Below are positions 1 to 9,355 of a stretch of DNA of 64,000 nt, in pieces. Position numbers and translations under genes: made by a program. The DNA lies in NCBI GenBank assembly GCA_951394045.1, contig OX595991.1, positions 2,852,001 to 2,916,000 on the forward strand, written 5' to 3'. The notes beneath the pieces are model-generated. The model was given only the letters and a program-made list of their open reading frames with translations. It had not been told where the DNA came from and made no database searches. The first letter of the stretch is position 1. Every line of letters begins with the position of its first letter. This stretch comes from Nitzschia sp. DOCU1. Lineage: Eukaryota > Bacillariophyta > Bacillariophyceae > Bacillariales > Bacillariaceae.

Positions 1-1
1 C

Positions 2-229
2 CCTCCATCGAAGAAGGTATCGTCATCCCAGTCGCTTCGGGATGCTTCCCCATCGCCGTCGGTGGACACCCCCACCAAATCTCCACCGGCAGACCGGGCC
101 ACACCGCCGCCCCATCCCAAGCGACGATTTCACATTGAAGATGCCCAAGCAGATGATGAAATCTGGTATGCCAAGTGGTGGATGTTTTGCTTTCCAGATG
201 CCGCCAGGAATCTGATGCCCAAGCGTTAG
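2..229 (+). CDS. 3' end of an unknown protein (5' partial)
   Basis: An open frame enters from the left edge and stops at TAG 227-229, giving the last 75 residues. The first part is Ser/Pro/Thr-rich and looks disordered. The end carries an aromatic stretch (WYAKWWMFCFPDAA) followed by a short basic tail. No family is recognised. The other forward frames close early or lack this composition, so this is the best candidate for a real 3' end. The remainder lies outside the window. Confidence 0.45.
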   Translation, partial: PPSKKVSSSQSLRDASPSPSVDTPTKSPPADRATPPPHPKRRFHIEDAQADDEIWYAKWWMFCFPDAARNLMPKR

Positions 230-550
230 GGCGATTCTTTGGCAATATTATTGAGCGTCTTGCTGTATTATCTTTAGCCTGGCGCGGCCGATGATATATA
301 TCATCCTTGTCTATGGGCTGTTGCCAGTTATATACCATTTGTGTACGAACTGTTTCATTGCGTTATCAAGCACATCATTGTTGCTGCTCCTAACTGCCAT
401 GCTTAGATTCACTAAATCTATCATTACTAGGACCAGGATGATTTATTTACTTCTTGCTTCGTTGGTGTCTGAAAAGACCACGCTACCCGCTTTTTCATTG
501 TAAAAGGGTTTCCCGTCGCAGACGAAAAGAGTATGGACTATAGTTCCAAT
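230..550. other. Intergenic, convergent 3' flanks
   Basis: About 320 bases between the plus-strand partial gene and the 3' end of the minus-strand TRAPPC5 gene. It is AT-rich. A short open frame at 291-503 has no ATG-based family resemblance. No structured element is seen. Confidence 0.5.
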
Positions 551-1375
551 TTACCTATCCATAGCCGCATCTCGTTCCAATACTTCCGGCGAGAACTTGA
601 CCAAAAAGACAGCCTTTTCTCTTCGCGGCGGCATATTTGCATTGTTGTTGATGCTGTTGCTGTTATTGGGCGGATTCTCGCCTTCTTCCAGTTTCACCGA
701 GTGAGCCGTCACGCGAGCGGAAAAGCCCGCCCCACTCAAAACCCCGGCCACAATCCCCGACATGTAGGCATCCACCGACAATTGTCCAAAATCACTGGGT
801 ACACTGACAAACGTACTCGTCAAAGGTTCATAATCTACAATCATGTATTCATCAGCATGGTCGATACTTCGCTCCAATGAGTCAGCAGGCTTTCCAAAGA
901 GCGATTTCCATACTTGCGTCGAAACAAATTGAAGGATGTTCATGACCCTTATCTCTCTCTTGTACTACACATGGGACGTGGGGTAAAGCAAGCAAGCAAG
1001 CAATCGTAAGATTCTGAGCGAACACCAAAATGCTAGCCCAAAAAGTTGAGGCATAAAAGTCCTTACATCTCGTGATCGATACGCCTGCAGTTCCAGTATT
1101 TTGAGGCCAATGCCGTATCCTGAAGATTCGAGTCTCCGTTCGAGTTCCGAAATGCTGTCGACTCTATTTTGATGATACTGAACTAATTCTGAATACAAGT
1201 ACGCAAAAGCCGACAGGGAAACGTTGCTATCCGTATTGGATCTGAAATCATGGGCACACAAGTTAGTTTGGTCGGAAGAACGAACTGAGGCTGCAATGGC
1301 GAGAGAAGCACGGGCGTACCTTGATCCTCTCCCTCCAAGGGGTCTGTCCAAAATGTTCACCGGTGGTCTGTTCAT
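551..1375 (-). CDS. TRAPPC5: TRAPP complex subunit 5 (Trs31-like), 3 exons
   Basis: A core subunit of the TRAPP vesicle-tethering complex, which acts in ER-Golgi and Golgi traffic as part of a Rab/Ypt1 exchange factor. Exons are 1320-1375, 1067-1241 and 551-952, with introns of 78 bp (donor GTACGC, acceptor TTTCAG) and 114 bp (donor GTAAGG, acceptor AGAG). The join gives a continuous 210-residue protein, close to the family size of about 190-200. Diagnostic stretches are VSLSAFAYLYSELVQYHQ near residue 26, ELERRLESSGYGIG, VWKSLFGKPADSLER, and AGFSARVTAH near the C-terminus. The start is the ATG at 1375; the frame extends upstream only through a GTG. A small Asn-rich insertion precedes the last strand. 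Family identity is very likely. Exact splice sites are inferred. Confidence 0.9.
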
Positions 1376-1800
1376 GATATCCACTCTTGATTAGAATGAT
1401 GTTGTAGACGTGCTTTGTGTTCACAATCACTTCGGCCGATTGCCTGAATGGGTCAGCTGCCGTTGTTGTTGTCGTCTTTCGCCGCATCATGGTCTCATCA
1501 TCCTGCCCCCACCACACTCACACACCGCGGGCTCTCTCATATTCGCAAATCCGATCGGTTGAGTCGAAGATGCATGGTGGACGGCAAGACCGCGTTGCGT
1601 CATCATTTGGCGACTCATTCGAATAATTGAAGTATCCAAAAATCCAAACTCGCGTCACGAGAGATCTTTGCATCCATATATTAATAGCATCCGGCCTCCT
1701 CGCGGTCGAAAGTTCTGTTCGAAGCGATCGCCATCATCGTGACACTTTCTTCGACGCCCAACAACCCATCGTGCTATCTGTCCTTCCCTTTGGCACTACC
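1376..1800. promoter_or_regulatory. Shared upstream region of TRAPPC5 (-) and homoserine dehydrogenase (+)
   Basis: A 425-bp gap between two divergent starts, presumably a bidirectional promoter. It holds a Thr-codon-like run on the minus strand (about 1455-1475) but no recognisable gene. The homoserine dehydrogenase frame is open back to a TTG at 1627, so an unseen upstream exon is possible. Confidence 0.4.
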
Positions 1801-3168
1801 ATGTCTCGATCCAGTCATGGTGGGGGTATGATGCGACCGCTATGCATCGGAATGGTCGGCGCTGGTACCGTGGGTGGCGGCGTTTACGAGATTGTCATGG
1901 GACGTCTACTGGAACGGGCTTCCCAAGGAAAACGTCCTTTGTGGATCACAAAGATTTGTGTCAAGGATCTTTCCAAGCCACGGACCTTTCATTTGGATGA
2001 TTCGATCACGACGCTAACAACCCACATTGAGAATATCGTGAACGATCCCGAAATCGATCTCGTCATCGAGGTGATGGGTGGTACCGACGTTGCCAAAGCG
2101 GCAGTCGAAGGAGCCTTGAGAAATCACAAAATGGTGGTAACTGCCAATAAAGAATTGATCTCCGAGCATTTAGACGAGCTGGAAGCGTTGATTCATCAAT
2201 GTGCCTCTCAAAAGCAAAAGAAACTTCGAGGTGGATTCGGCTACGAAGCGGCAGTGTGCGGAGGAATTCCCATTATTCAAACGCTCCAGAGTTGTTATAC
2301 TGGAGATGTGATTCACAAGATACAAGGAATCGTCAACGGCACGACCAACTATGTCCTGAGCAAAATGGAAAAAGGGGCCGAACTAGATTCGGTTTTGCAA
2401 GAAGCCCAGGAGTTGGGATATGCAGAGGCAGACCCAACCGCAGACATTGAAGGATACGATACCCGAGCCAAGATTTGTCTCTTGGCCAAATTGGCATTTG
2501 GAGTGACTGTACCACCCTCGGAAGTTCCTTGCAAGGGCATTTCAGAATTGAGTAGCGTCGACTTTGAATACGCAAAGCTGCTCGGATGCACTATCAAACT
2601 ACTAGGGACAGCTCAACGTCTCCACGAAGCTAGAGAATGGGACGGTCCTCTGTGCGTCTTTGTCAGTCCCGTCATGATTCCGTCGAACAAAACGTTAGCA
2701 GGAATATCTCGAATTACAAATGCCGTGGCAGTCACTTCTGCCAATATGGGCACATGCTGCTACACAGGTCCAGGTACCGGTCGTTTTCCAACGGCCAACT
2801 CCATCGTCGCCGACCTGGTACGTATGGCAGATGGACAGGCCAGCACGGCCCCCTTTCCCTTTCAAGCCGAACTGGAGCTTGACTTTGACTATGAAGGCTC
2901 CTTTTACATTCGTATCCCTTATGCCGATGGATTAGGTATCATTAAGCGGGTAGGCGAGTTGGCAGAGGAAGCTGGTGTCTCGATCCATAGTATCCTTCAA
3001 AATCCGATACGAGATCGAATGAGTGCCGATTTTGTCGTAACGACAGAAGAAGCCAAAGTATCACAAATACAAAGCCTCTGCGAATCCATCAACGCACAGC
3101 AGGATTTTTGTCGAGCGCCCTGCATCTACATGCCCATGTTAGTCGATGAGCACGACGAAGAATTATAA
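1801..3168 (+). CDS. Homoserine dehydrogenase, monofunctional, with ACT domain
   Basis: Reduces aspartate-4-semialdehyde to homoserine with NAD(P)H (EC 1.1.1.3), the branch point to threonine, isoleucine and methionine. The product is 455 residues with no intron. The Rossmann motif GAGTVGGG is at residues 20-27, and TANKELIS follows in the nucleotide domain. The catalytic segment, with EADPTADIEGYDTRAK near residue 210, has the family's conserved Asp and Lys. A C-terminal ACT-like region (about 363-445) fits feedback control by threonine. It is the stand-alone bacterial type, not fused to aspartate kinase as in plants. The start is the first in-frame ATG. The frame is open upstream to 1627 without an ATG, so no clear plastid leader is seen. 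A missed leader exon is the main uncertainty. Confidence 0.95.
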   Translation: MSRSSHGGGMMRPLCIGMVGAGTVGGGVYEIVMGRLLERASQGKRPLWITKICVKDLSKPRTFHLDDSITTLTTHIENIVNDPEIDLVIEVMGGTDVAKAAVEGALRNHKMVVTANKELISEHLDELEALIHQCASQKQKKLRGGFGYEAAVCGGIPIIQTLQSCYTGDVIHKIQGIVNGTTNYVLSKMEKGAELDSVLQEAQELGYAEADPTADIEGYDTRAKICLLAKLAFGVTVPPSEVPCKGISELSSVDFEYAKLLGCTIKLLGTAQRLHEAREWDGPLCVFVSPVMIPSNKTLAGISRITNAVAVTSANMGTCCYTGPGTGRFPTANSIVADLVRMADGQASTAPFPFQAELELDFDYEGSFYIRIPYADGLGIIKRVGELAEEAGVSIHSILQNPIRDRMSADFVVTTEEAKVSQIQSLCESINAQQDFCRAPCIYMPMLVDEHDEEL

Positions 3169-3853
3169 GGCCTACTAGCTAGAGGAAAGTAATTCCTTGT
3201 CGTTATTGGATTTTATCTTCTAGTATGCTATTCGACTTGGTACCGGTAGGAGGGAGCAGAGCCCAAGCTGATTATGGTAGCTCTACTACTAGCTAGTTGC
3301 ATGACAATATGACACGTGGAGAGACACAAGGGTAAATAATCGGAAGGGTCGATATTGGCCGAGACGGCCGTGCGCGCTGGACCTGCTTGCGCTCTCTCTC
3401 CATCCGACGCAAGCGCGCCCGACGTCATTGTTGCATCGTGATGTCGCACTTCAACGCACATCAAAAATAAGATGACGGCGACTCCTCACTTCAACTCTGT
3501 GTTTGTGTGGTGATGGGGCATCTCATCCTACATGATGTGTGTGTAGAGAGACGTCATAATTTCATCTTGTGTTGAGTTGGCAACAATTCCTATCGTCTTT
3601 TTAGCTTCATGGATCGAGAACGAGAGATGAGGTTTTCTCACCTCATTTTTTGTTTGGATGTTGTTCGATGGAACTCTCGGTTTCCACGCTCACGACTCGA
3701 CTCGCCATGTGAAAAGTGCGACTAACGAGAACGACTCATTGCCATCATGAGAACACGATTGTCACGAGCAGCAGCAGCATGATATTGCCGTGATTTCAGG
3801 TTGTTGCACTCAGTCTCTCTCTGTCTTTGGAAACAACTACGATCTTTATCCAA
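3169..3853. promoter_or_regulatory. Intergenic region with two ACGTCA elements
   Basis: 685 bases between homoserine dehydrogenase and the membrane protein gene, both on the plus strand. ACGTCA, the core of CRE/bZIP sites and of CO2-cAMP-responsive elements described in diatoms, occurs at 3422-3427 and 3551-3556. A TACCGGTA octamer lies at 3241-3248. The regulatory role is an inference from motif and position only. Confidence 0.3.
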
Positions 3854-5635
3854 ATGTGCCAATCTTTGAATGCAACGTTTGCGTGGGTGGGGGCGATCCT
3901 AGTGAATATAGGATTTGTCGCTCTGATCACATGGGGAGCATCGACGTTGTGGCCTTTGGGATGTGCCCTTTGTGGCATTTATACCTGGTGTCTGTTTGCA
4001 CTTGCCAAGTGGCTCGACAAGGCCGAGAATGAAAGTGGAAATCTCGTCAATAATAACAACAGCGACAACAATCTTTCAGGGGAGACGCCCTTTGAGAGAG
4101 TTCGAGATCATTCTTCGCAGGGCAGTGGCGAGTCGACTAGAAAGGTGTCATTGCCCGTGAATTTGTTGTACGGTCTTGCGGTGGTATCTTATGGTGTTAC
4201 TTGCTTCCTCCTGCCAATCAATCTGGTCCAAGATTGTTCGTCTAGTAGGAACACGAATCCATATGAACGAGATTACAAGTGGACAACGAACCTTACGGAT
4301 TTGCCCAGCGAAATCCGATCCTGGGCATCGATTGCCTACCCTGATAATATGTACGGTTATGCTGACTTTGCATATGTGGAAGACACCAAGATTACGCTTT
4401 TTCAAGGAACCCAACCAGACACAGGTACCGCCACCTGGAAGATGCCCAGCCCTTACCTCTGGAGTGTCTCTCCGGATGGTACACCTCCCAAGCGACATTC
4501 AGAATATTCGTCTCCCGGGAACTTTGTTCCAGTCTCCTCATCCAAGATTTGCTTTACGAGCGTTGTCAACAACGTCTCGCCGAACTACCCAAAGATTTGT
4601 TGTTCCAATGGTATCGACGTAGGCGTGGCCAAGCCTATTAGTGGTGCCCCCCTTTACAAGAGCGGTTACGTGGGCAACTTTATTCCCAACGACGGCCTCC
4701 TCTGGTTCAAGCAATACGAAGAGCAGTCGGCATCTGGAATCTTAATTTACTCGGTCAATCCACAAGACATGACTACGGAGCTACATAGCTACAAGGCAAA
4801 GAACAAACGCTCGGACGATAATGACTCCTGTAATGCCAAGGCATCTATCCAAAAGCAGACATGGGCGATTTTGGTCATGGCGGTGTTGCCCTTTACAGTT
4901 GTCTCAATCTTTATGTGGCAGTCCCTCCAGATTCCGTCCATGGCGGTCACTACCTATGCGGGGTTTACTTTCATCTTCATCTGCGCCTACAGGCTCTTTG
5001 ATCCTCAAATGTCGGGCTCATCCATTGATTGGTGGTTTCAACTATGGTTTGCCGTTTCGGGGGCATTGGGGCTCGTGGTTGGCACCTATTTTTCCGTTTC
5101 CAAACGAAGCGAACAACGTTGTCGCCCTCCCATGCAATGGCTTCTAGTGGTGGCAGGACTAGCATTTGAATGTGGACTCCCTCCACTTGCCAAGTTGGGA
5201 GATGATACTTTTGGTGATTGGATCTTGTTGAATCTGTTGATCTTTGTGCCCCTGCTGCTACTTGGCATGGCTGTTGATAATATGCTTTTGATATTTCTTG
5301 GAGGCGTCGGCTTCTTGGCAGATTCTGCTCGACTCGCAGCGTTGGCAGGCGATCATGTATCTGAAGCTGCGAGGGAGCCGGTTTCCTTTCTCGTGTTCTC
5401 TTTGACTGGTCTTGGAGCTGGACTTTTGGGGTTCAAACTGACCAAGTACCAGCCTCGTGTCCAAGTTGCAACGGCCAGTATCGTGGATCGACTCGATTTC
5501 TTGCTGCATGGCGAAGATTGGCAACCACCTGCTGATGACGAGGGAAGATCGGAAGAGCACTCGATGTCTTTGCTTCTAGTAGAGTCAGTGCAAGACCCAG
5601 AGGACAGAATCACGGATAGTGAGCAATCCGACTAA
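3854..5635 (+). CDS. Polytopic membrane protein, unknown function
   Basis: 593 residues from the first in-frame ATG; the open frame begins earlier at a TTG (3827). The layout is clear from hydrophobicity. One or two membrane segments lie near the N-terminus (about residues 5-45) and another at about 100-125. A soluble region of roughly 200 residues follows, with several Cys, N-glycosylation-type sequons and Trp/Tyr-rich patches. A C-terminal block of about seven or eight segments comes next, and an acidic Ser-rich tail ends in QSD. The soluble part is probably extracytoplasmic. I do not recognise a family. An upstream exon is possible because the ATG lies inside a longer open frame. Confidence 0.75.
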   Translation: MCQSLNATFAWVGAILVNIGFVALITWGASTLWPLGCALCGIYTWCLFALAKWLDKAENESGNLVNNNNSDNNLSGETPFERVRDHSSQGSGESTRKVSLPVNLLYGLAVVSYGVTCFLLPINLVQDCSSSRNTNPYERDYKWTTNLTDLPSEIRSWASIAYPDNMYGYADFAYVEDTKITLFQGTQPDTGTATWKMPSPYLWSVSPDGTPPKRHSEYSSPGNFVPVSSSKICFTSVVNNVSPNYPKICCSNGIDVGVAKPISGAPLYKSGYVGNFIPNDGLLWFKQYEEQSASGILIYSVNPQDMTTELHSYKAKNKRSDDNDSCNAKASIQKQTWAILVMAVLPFTVVSIFMWQSLQIPSMAVTTYAGFTFIFICAYRLFDPQMSGSSIDWWFQLWFAVSGALGLVVGTYFSVSKRSEQRCRPPMQWLLVVAGLAFECGLPPLAKLGDDTFGDWILLNLLIFVPLLLLGMAVDNMLLIFLGGVGFLADSARLAALAGDHVSEAAREPVSFLVFSLTGLGAGLLGFKLTKYQPRVQVATASIVDRLDFLLHGEDWQPPADDEGRSEEHSMSLLLVESVQDPEDRITDSEQSD

Positions 5636-5678
5636 TAATGTCAAGCAAGAAGACTACTAGATATTACAATTGTGTTCA

Positions 5679-5875
5679 ATGTTAGATTCTTATGTACACA
5701 ACCCTTTGAGAGAGAAGATTATGAAAAGGATGCATGTCATCACCGCCCCAAAACGGCGAAACAAGCGATGGCCGCTGAAGATAAGCGGAACTAGTAACGA
5801 TTCAAGTTACCACCATAGGGTGGAACTGGATGGGGGGCGCCGATTGATTGTCTGTTGATATTGGAAAACTTAGTT
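5679..5875 (-). pseudogene. Truncated tandem copy of the 3' end of the adjacent HSF gene
   Basis: This segment aligns with 5880-6100, which encodes the C-terminus and 3' flank of the HSF gene. The two lie head to tail with almost no spacer. Shared landmarks are CTTTGAGAGAGAAG, the TCGCTxGTTTCGCC core and GGAAAACTTAGTT. On the minus strand this copy reads KLSFP and then PPIQF, as in the gene, but soon meets a stop after PMVVT. It has no DNA-binding domain. It is a broken partial duplication, seen directly in the sequence. Confidence 0.75.
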
Positions 5876-5922
5876 AGTTAATGTTAGATTCGTGTATGTA
5901 CACGAACCTTTGAGAGAGAAGC

Positions 5923-6624
5923 CTATGAAAAGGACGACATGTCGTCATCGCCATAGAATGGCGAAACTAGCGATGACCGCTGAAGAAGGCCTTGACGATC
6001 TTCAGCGGAGAATAGTGACGATTCAAGTGACCAACTTGTTATAGGGCGGAACTGGATGGGGGACGCCAATTGATCTTCTCTTGACTTTGGAAAACTTAGT
6101 TTGCTCAAGTCATCGTCGTTGGCGACAAACGTTTGAACGATCTCTTCGAGGATATCCCAAGAAAAGATACGTGCTCGAACGATTGCAGAGGGGTCAAGAT
6201 ACTTCTCAGTTGAGATCGAAGAAGAGGACGGCGTCATTGAAGTAACATCATCGTCGTCCTGCTTTGTAAAAGAAGCCCATGCACTCCTTTTTGCTTTGCG
6301 GTCTTTCACTCGGATCACACCCTCAAGAAGATCATGGCGATCTCTTCGAAAATATGGGTGCTCATAGGACCCTCGCGGGCCGGGGGTGTCTTTTCCCGAG
6401 GATGCTCGTTTGAACTCGTATAACGAGAGCTGACGCAGGAATGACTTGTATTTATTGTTGCTGAAGTACGTGGGCATCAATTCTTCGGCAAATAGTTTCG
6501 TTTTGTGGACTTTGAACCCTCGCCCACATGGTAACCACGAGATAATGTGTTCATCTCCGTTTACCTGGGCATCATCTAGAATCTGATGCAGAACTTCTGG
6601 AAATCTTGCCAATTCCTTGCTCAT
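5923..6624 (-). CDS. Heat-shock-factor-type transcription factor
   Basis: A nuclear DNA-binding regulator of the HSF family, which is greatly expanded in diatoms. From the ATG at 6624 it is 233 residues. The winged-helix domain fills about residues 7-110: FPEVLHQILDDA, then IISWLPCGRGFKVHK, the recognition-helix region NKYKSFLRQLSLYEFKR, and the wing and end YEHPYFRRDRHDLL. A short Ser/Asp-rich region follows, without the long leucine-zipper oligomerisation region of animal HSFs. The frame is open upstream to 6717 through a TTG only, so the start could move if a 5' exon exists. A broken copy of its 3' end lies directly downstream. Target genes cannot be told from the sequence. Confidence 0.85.
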   Translation of the reverse strand: MSKELARFPEVLHQILDDAQVNGDEHIISWLPCGRGFKVHKTKLFAEELMPTYFSNNKYKSFLRQLSLYEFKRASSGKDTPGPRGSYEHPYFRRDRHDLLEGVIRVKDRKAKRSAWASFTKQDDDDVTSMTPSSSSISTEKYLDPSAIVRARIFSWDILEEIVQTFVANDDDLSKLSFPKSREDQLASPIQFRPITSWSLESSLFSAEDRQGLLQRSSLVSPFYGDDDMSSFS

Positions 6625-7337
6625 TTTGCGTTGAAGATAATAGTCCTTGCTGGAGTTGCTATCAGTAGCAGTTATAAAATGCCACTGCGATCGAATCGAT
6701 CTCAGTTTCGATACCAAAAGTGAGGAGACTGTAGTCTAGTATTTGTTGGGGCAGAGATTGGCTTTTCATGGTCGGGTAAAAATCTTTCCTCGCGACGAAA
6801 ATGCTCGCGAGAAAAACGCCTGCGACTCCTACCTTTACCTGTACCATAGTATCAGCTAATTCGCCACTGATTAGTAGCGTTGCCGTAGCATCGTCAGTTG
6901 TTTGGAGTGCGTTTCTGGGTTGGGGGCCACCAGCTTCTCTTGTTGAAAATCTACTTAGGGCATCTTCAGTCCAATACGATTTGCAAGTGCGATGGGCTTC
7001 GTTGACGACAAATTAAGCCTGACATCAGCAGCAAGAAACTGCCGAAGTTTCTTGGCCAAATAAAAAATCTACTGAGATACGACGCTAGCAGGGCATTTCG
7101 TGAGGCGAAGCTTTCGTGAATTGCTGCCAACAAAGACACTCACTTAGGGGGAAATTTCAAGTTTATTCGGATAATTGAATGACGTCCGGCTGTCCCACAC
7201 TTAGCAATGTTGCCAATCCATTTAATAACCGATTTGGTTGCGAGGGCTGCTCTATCCTACCACGGCGTTACTGTACTGTACAGTACATTCAATGCGACTG
7301 ACTGTGACGTGCACGTTCCCGAGATCATGATTAGCCT
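6625..7337. other. Upstream of the HSF gene; no gene recognised
   Basis: The presumed HSF promoter and following intergenic DNA. Short open frames at 6662-6847 (-) and 6801-7016 (+) show no family features. A possible leader ATG for the HSF gene lies near 6770 on the minus strand, but I could not build a convincing exon from it. Confidence 0.35.
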
Positions 7338-8062
7338 CGCTCAATGTTTTCTGGACTTTGGCGCTGGTCTTTGCTTCCCGTCCCCAAAATAGGACCCATA
7401 ACCTGTGAAACATTGAGCGCGTACGCTGGACTTTGGCGCTGGTCTTTGGCGCTGGACTTTGCATGCGCACCAAAAATCTTGTATTTTACTGCAGTGAAGG
7501 TAGTAGTGACAATGATGAAAGCAGTGACGGAGAACACGTCCTGGCCCAACCCAAAAAACTATACAAGAGCAACAGCAGTGACGAAAATAACTAGCTAGTA
7601 ACAACATTATTCATGGTAAATCATTAATACACCTAAGTAGGTAGCAACGTCGAAGATCATTTGCTGCACCATTTGGAATTGCATCATCTGCCCTCCTTGC
7701 TGTGCTCGTTGACCACTCATCAGACGATGCCATTGTGCTCGTTTTTGTTGTTGTTTGTTTGGTTTTCTTGAGTTGTATGTGATGGTGTTATTGCTGTTTT
7801 GTTGCTTGCTTGTTGTTTGTTGTTGCTGTTGCCAAAGTTTGTTTTGTGGTTGTGGTGCATTCCATCTGGTCGAGGACCAACTGCAAAGTCCAGCGACATT
7901 TCGGAGGAACAAAATTTGACGCTGGAGTTTGCACTTCGTCCTTGACTCGATGGAATGCCAGGTAACCAATCAGAATGAATTATTTGCTGATCGACGAACT
8001 GCAAAGTCCAGCGCCAAACACCAGCGCCAAACACCAGCGCCAAAGTCCAGAAACATTGAGCG
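7338..8062. mobile_element. Inverted-repeat (MITE or foldback-like) element, about 725 bp
   Basis: The left arm 7338-7367 and right arm 8034-8062 are inverted copies that differ by one extra T. Both contain TCTGGACTTTGGCGCTGG. Further copies of TGGACTTTGGCGCTGG and ACATTGAGCGCG, in both orientations, sit just inside (7407-7462 and 7882-8040), giving compound subterminal repeats. The interior has no transposase and is rich in poly-Gln-like CAA/TTG runs. No clear target-site duplication is seen. It is a non-autonomous element by structure; the superfamily is unknown. Confidence 0.55.
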
Positions 8063-8071
8063 CGGCTATTC

Positions 8072-8143
8072 ATTCTGCAAATTTCCTTGTTGGCCTTGAA
8101 ATGTAATGATTCTGCAAATTTCCTTGTTGGCCTTGAAAAGTAA
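8072..8143. repeat. Tandem repeat, two copies of a 37-bp unit
   Basis: Two nearly identical units start at 8072 and 8109, each opening ATTCTGCAAATTTCCTTGTT and continuing GGCCTTGAAA. They abut the right end of the inverted-repeat element. Confidence 0.7.
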
Positions 8144-8743
8144 TATGAGAAGCTAAAATTACCCTACGCTGGACTGTGGTGGGACAAAACCAGCGGCCCG
8201 TATTCCGACACTGAATATGCTTTTGCATTCGCAAATCGGCCCAACCCGATGCGTCCTTCGTACTATCGTACCAGAAATCTACTGTGAGGCTATGCTAGTG
8301 TAGGACATATCGATCAAAGTACCGTAAGTTCATGTCGAATCGCCAACAAGTAAGGCGCAACCCTGACGAAGTACCGGGAGTCTTATTGCCTTCAAGCTGG
8401 ATTCAGATTAATCAACGACGTCACCCTCTTCTCTCACTTAGCAATCCCGTTCAATAGCACGGTTTGCTAACGTCGGCTAGGTGAACTTTAGACGCTTCAA
8501 CTTGCGAAATGGATATTTTCAATCCGTCGAACAGCATGGGACTCGTTCTTGGCTGTGTGCCTTGAAGTGGTGATGCTGCAATACCAGCTATTCGGTGAAT
8601 GTCGCAACGCAGCGCGCATTGTGTCACATCCAACCGCCCGCGCAAGCCTGCCACTGAGTACCACGGGCTACGCGCAGTTTCCCTAGGACAAGTTAACCGT
8701 AAAATAGCTAGGATTGCCTAAGTAGTTACAAAGCTCTCTAGAA
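8144..8743. other. Intergenic; nothing recognised
   Basis: Six hundred bases of mixed-composition DNA. The open frame at 8451-8654 (-) has no recognisable features. Confidence 0.35.
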
Positions 8744-8850
8744 TTTGACCACTATATGCTAAAGTCATTTCGACTTGTCATTTCATCATCTACGTGGTCT
8801 TAGCTATCCAGCAAGCATAGTCAATATGACTTTTGCATATAGTGGTCAAG
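8744..8850. mobile_element. Small inverted-repeat element (hairpin or mini-MITE)
   Basis: Arms 8744-8768 and 8826-8850 pair at about 23 of 25 positions around TGACCACTATATGC, with a 57-base loop. Outer bases (AGAATT/AATTCT-like) extend the symmetry weakly. It has the size and shape of a short foldback MITE. No coding content. Confidence 0.45.
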
Positions 8851-8944
8851 AATTAGAATTCCACTTGTTTACCATGCATCAAAATCGTGACTCAGACTCG
8901 TGATACACATCTTGTCGCGATCCGACGCGTTAGAGTTGCATAAT

Positions 8945-9355
8945 TTGCGAGCCCCTCATTAGCTACTAAGGCAACGTAGTAAGACGAAAACAACTATAGA
9001 GATGACTTAACCAATGCATTTGGAGCATGCATGATTACTATCAAAGCTTGAATGGGCTTGTAGCCGAAATGTGACAACTCCTTCTGACCGTGCATTGACA
9101 ACACGGTGCATCGTGGAGAAAACGACCAAAATGACTAAAAGTGGGCTAACTTCGGAGGCCTCCTTAGCTATAATAACAATGTAGTAAGACAAAATAAACT
9201 GTATTAGCGACTCTATCAATGTATTTTGAGTATTAAACTGTGAGTATTACGACTTGAAGGAGTTTGTAGCACACCTGCGACAGTTTCTACCGACGGCATT
9301 CTACAACACGGCGCATCGTTGTCACAAATGCGCCATAATCTACGTAGTCAAGAAA
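8945..9355. repeat. Degenerate direct repeat, about 210-bp unit, two copies
   Basis: About 8945-9150 and about 9155-9355 share a scattered but collinear set of blocks: TTAGCTA, CAAxGTAGTAAGAC, AATGxATTTxGAG, GxTTGTAGC, and ACAACACGGxGCATCGT. The copies have diverged by many substitutions and indels. This is an old local tandem duplication with no apparent coding function. Confidence 0.5.

Noticed and set aside
5679..6100. Considered as a transposon terminal repeat pair
   Set aside because: The repeated DNA is the HSF coding end itself in direct orientation, so partial gene duplication explains it.
7741..7850. Poly-Gln/Asn-like open frames considered as a gene
   Set aside because: They arise from TTG/CAA-rich simple sequence inside the inverted-repeat element, with no other coding evidence.
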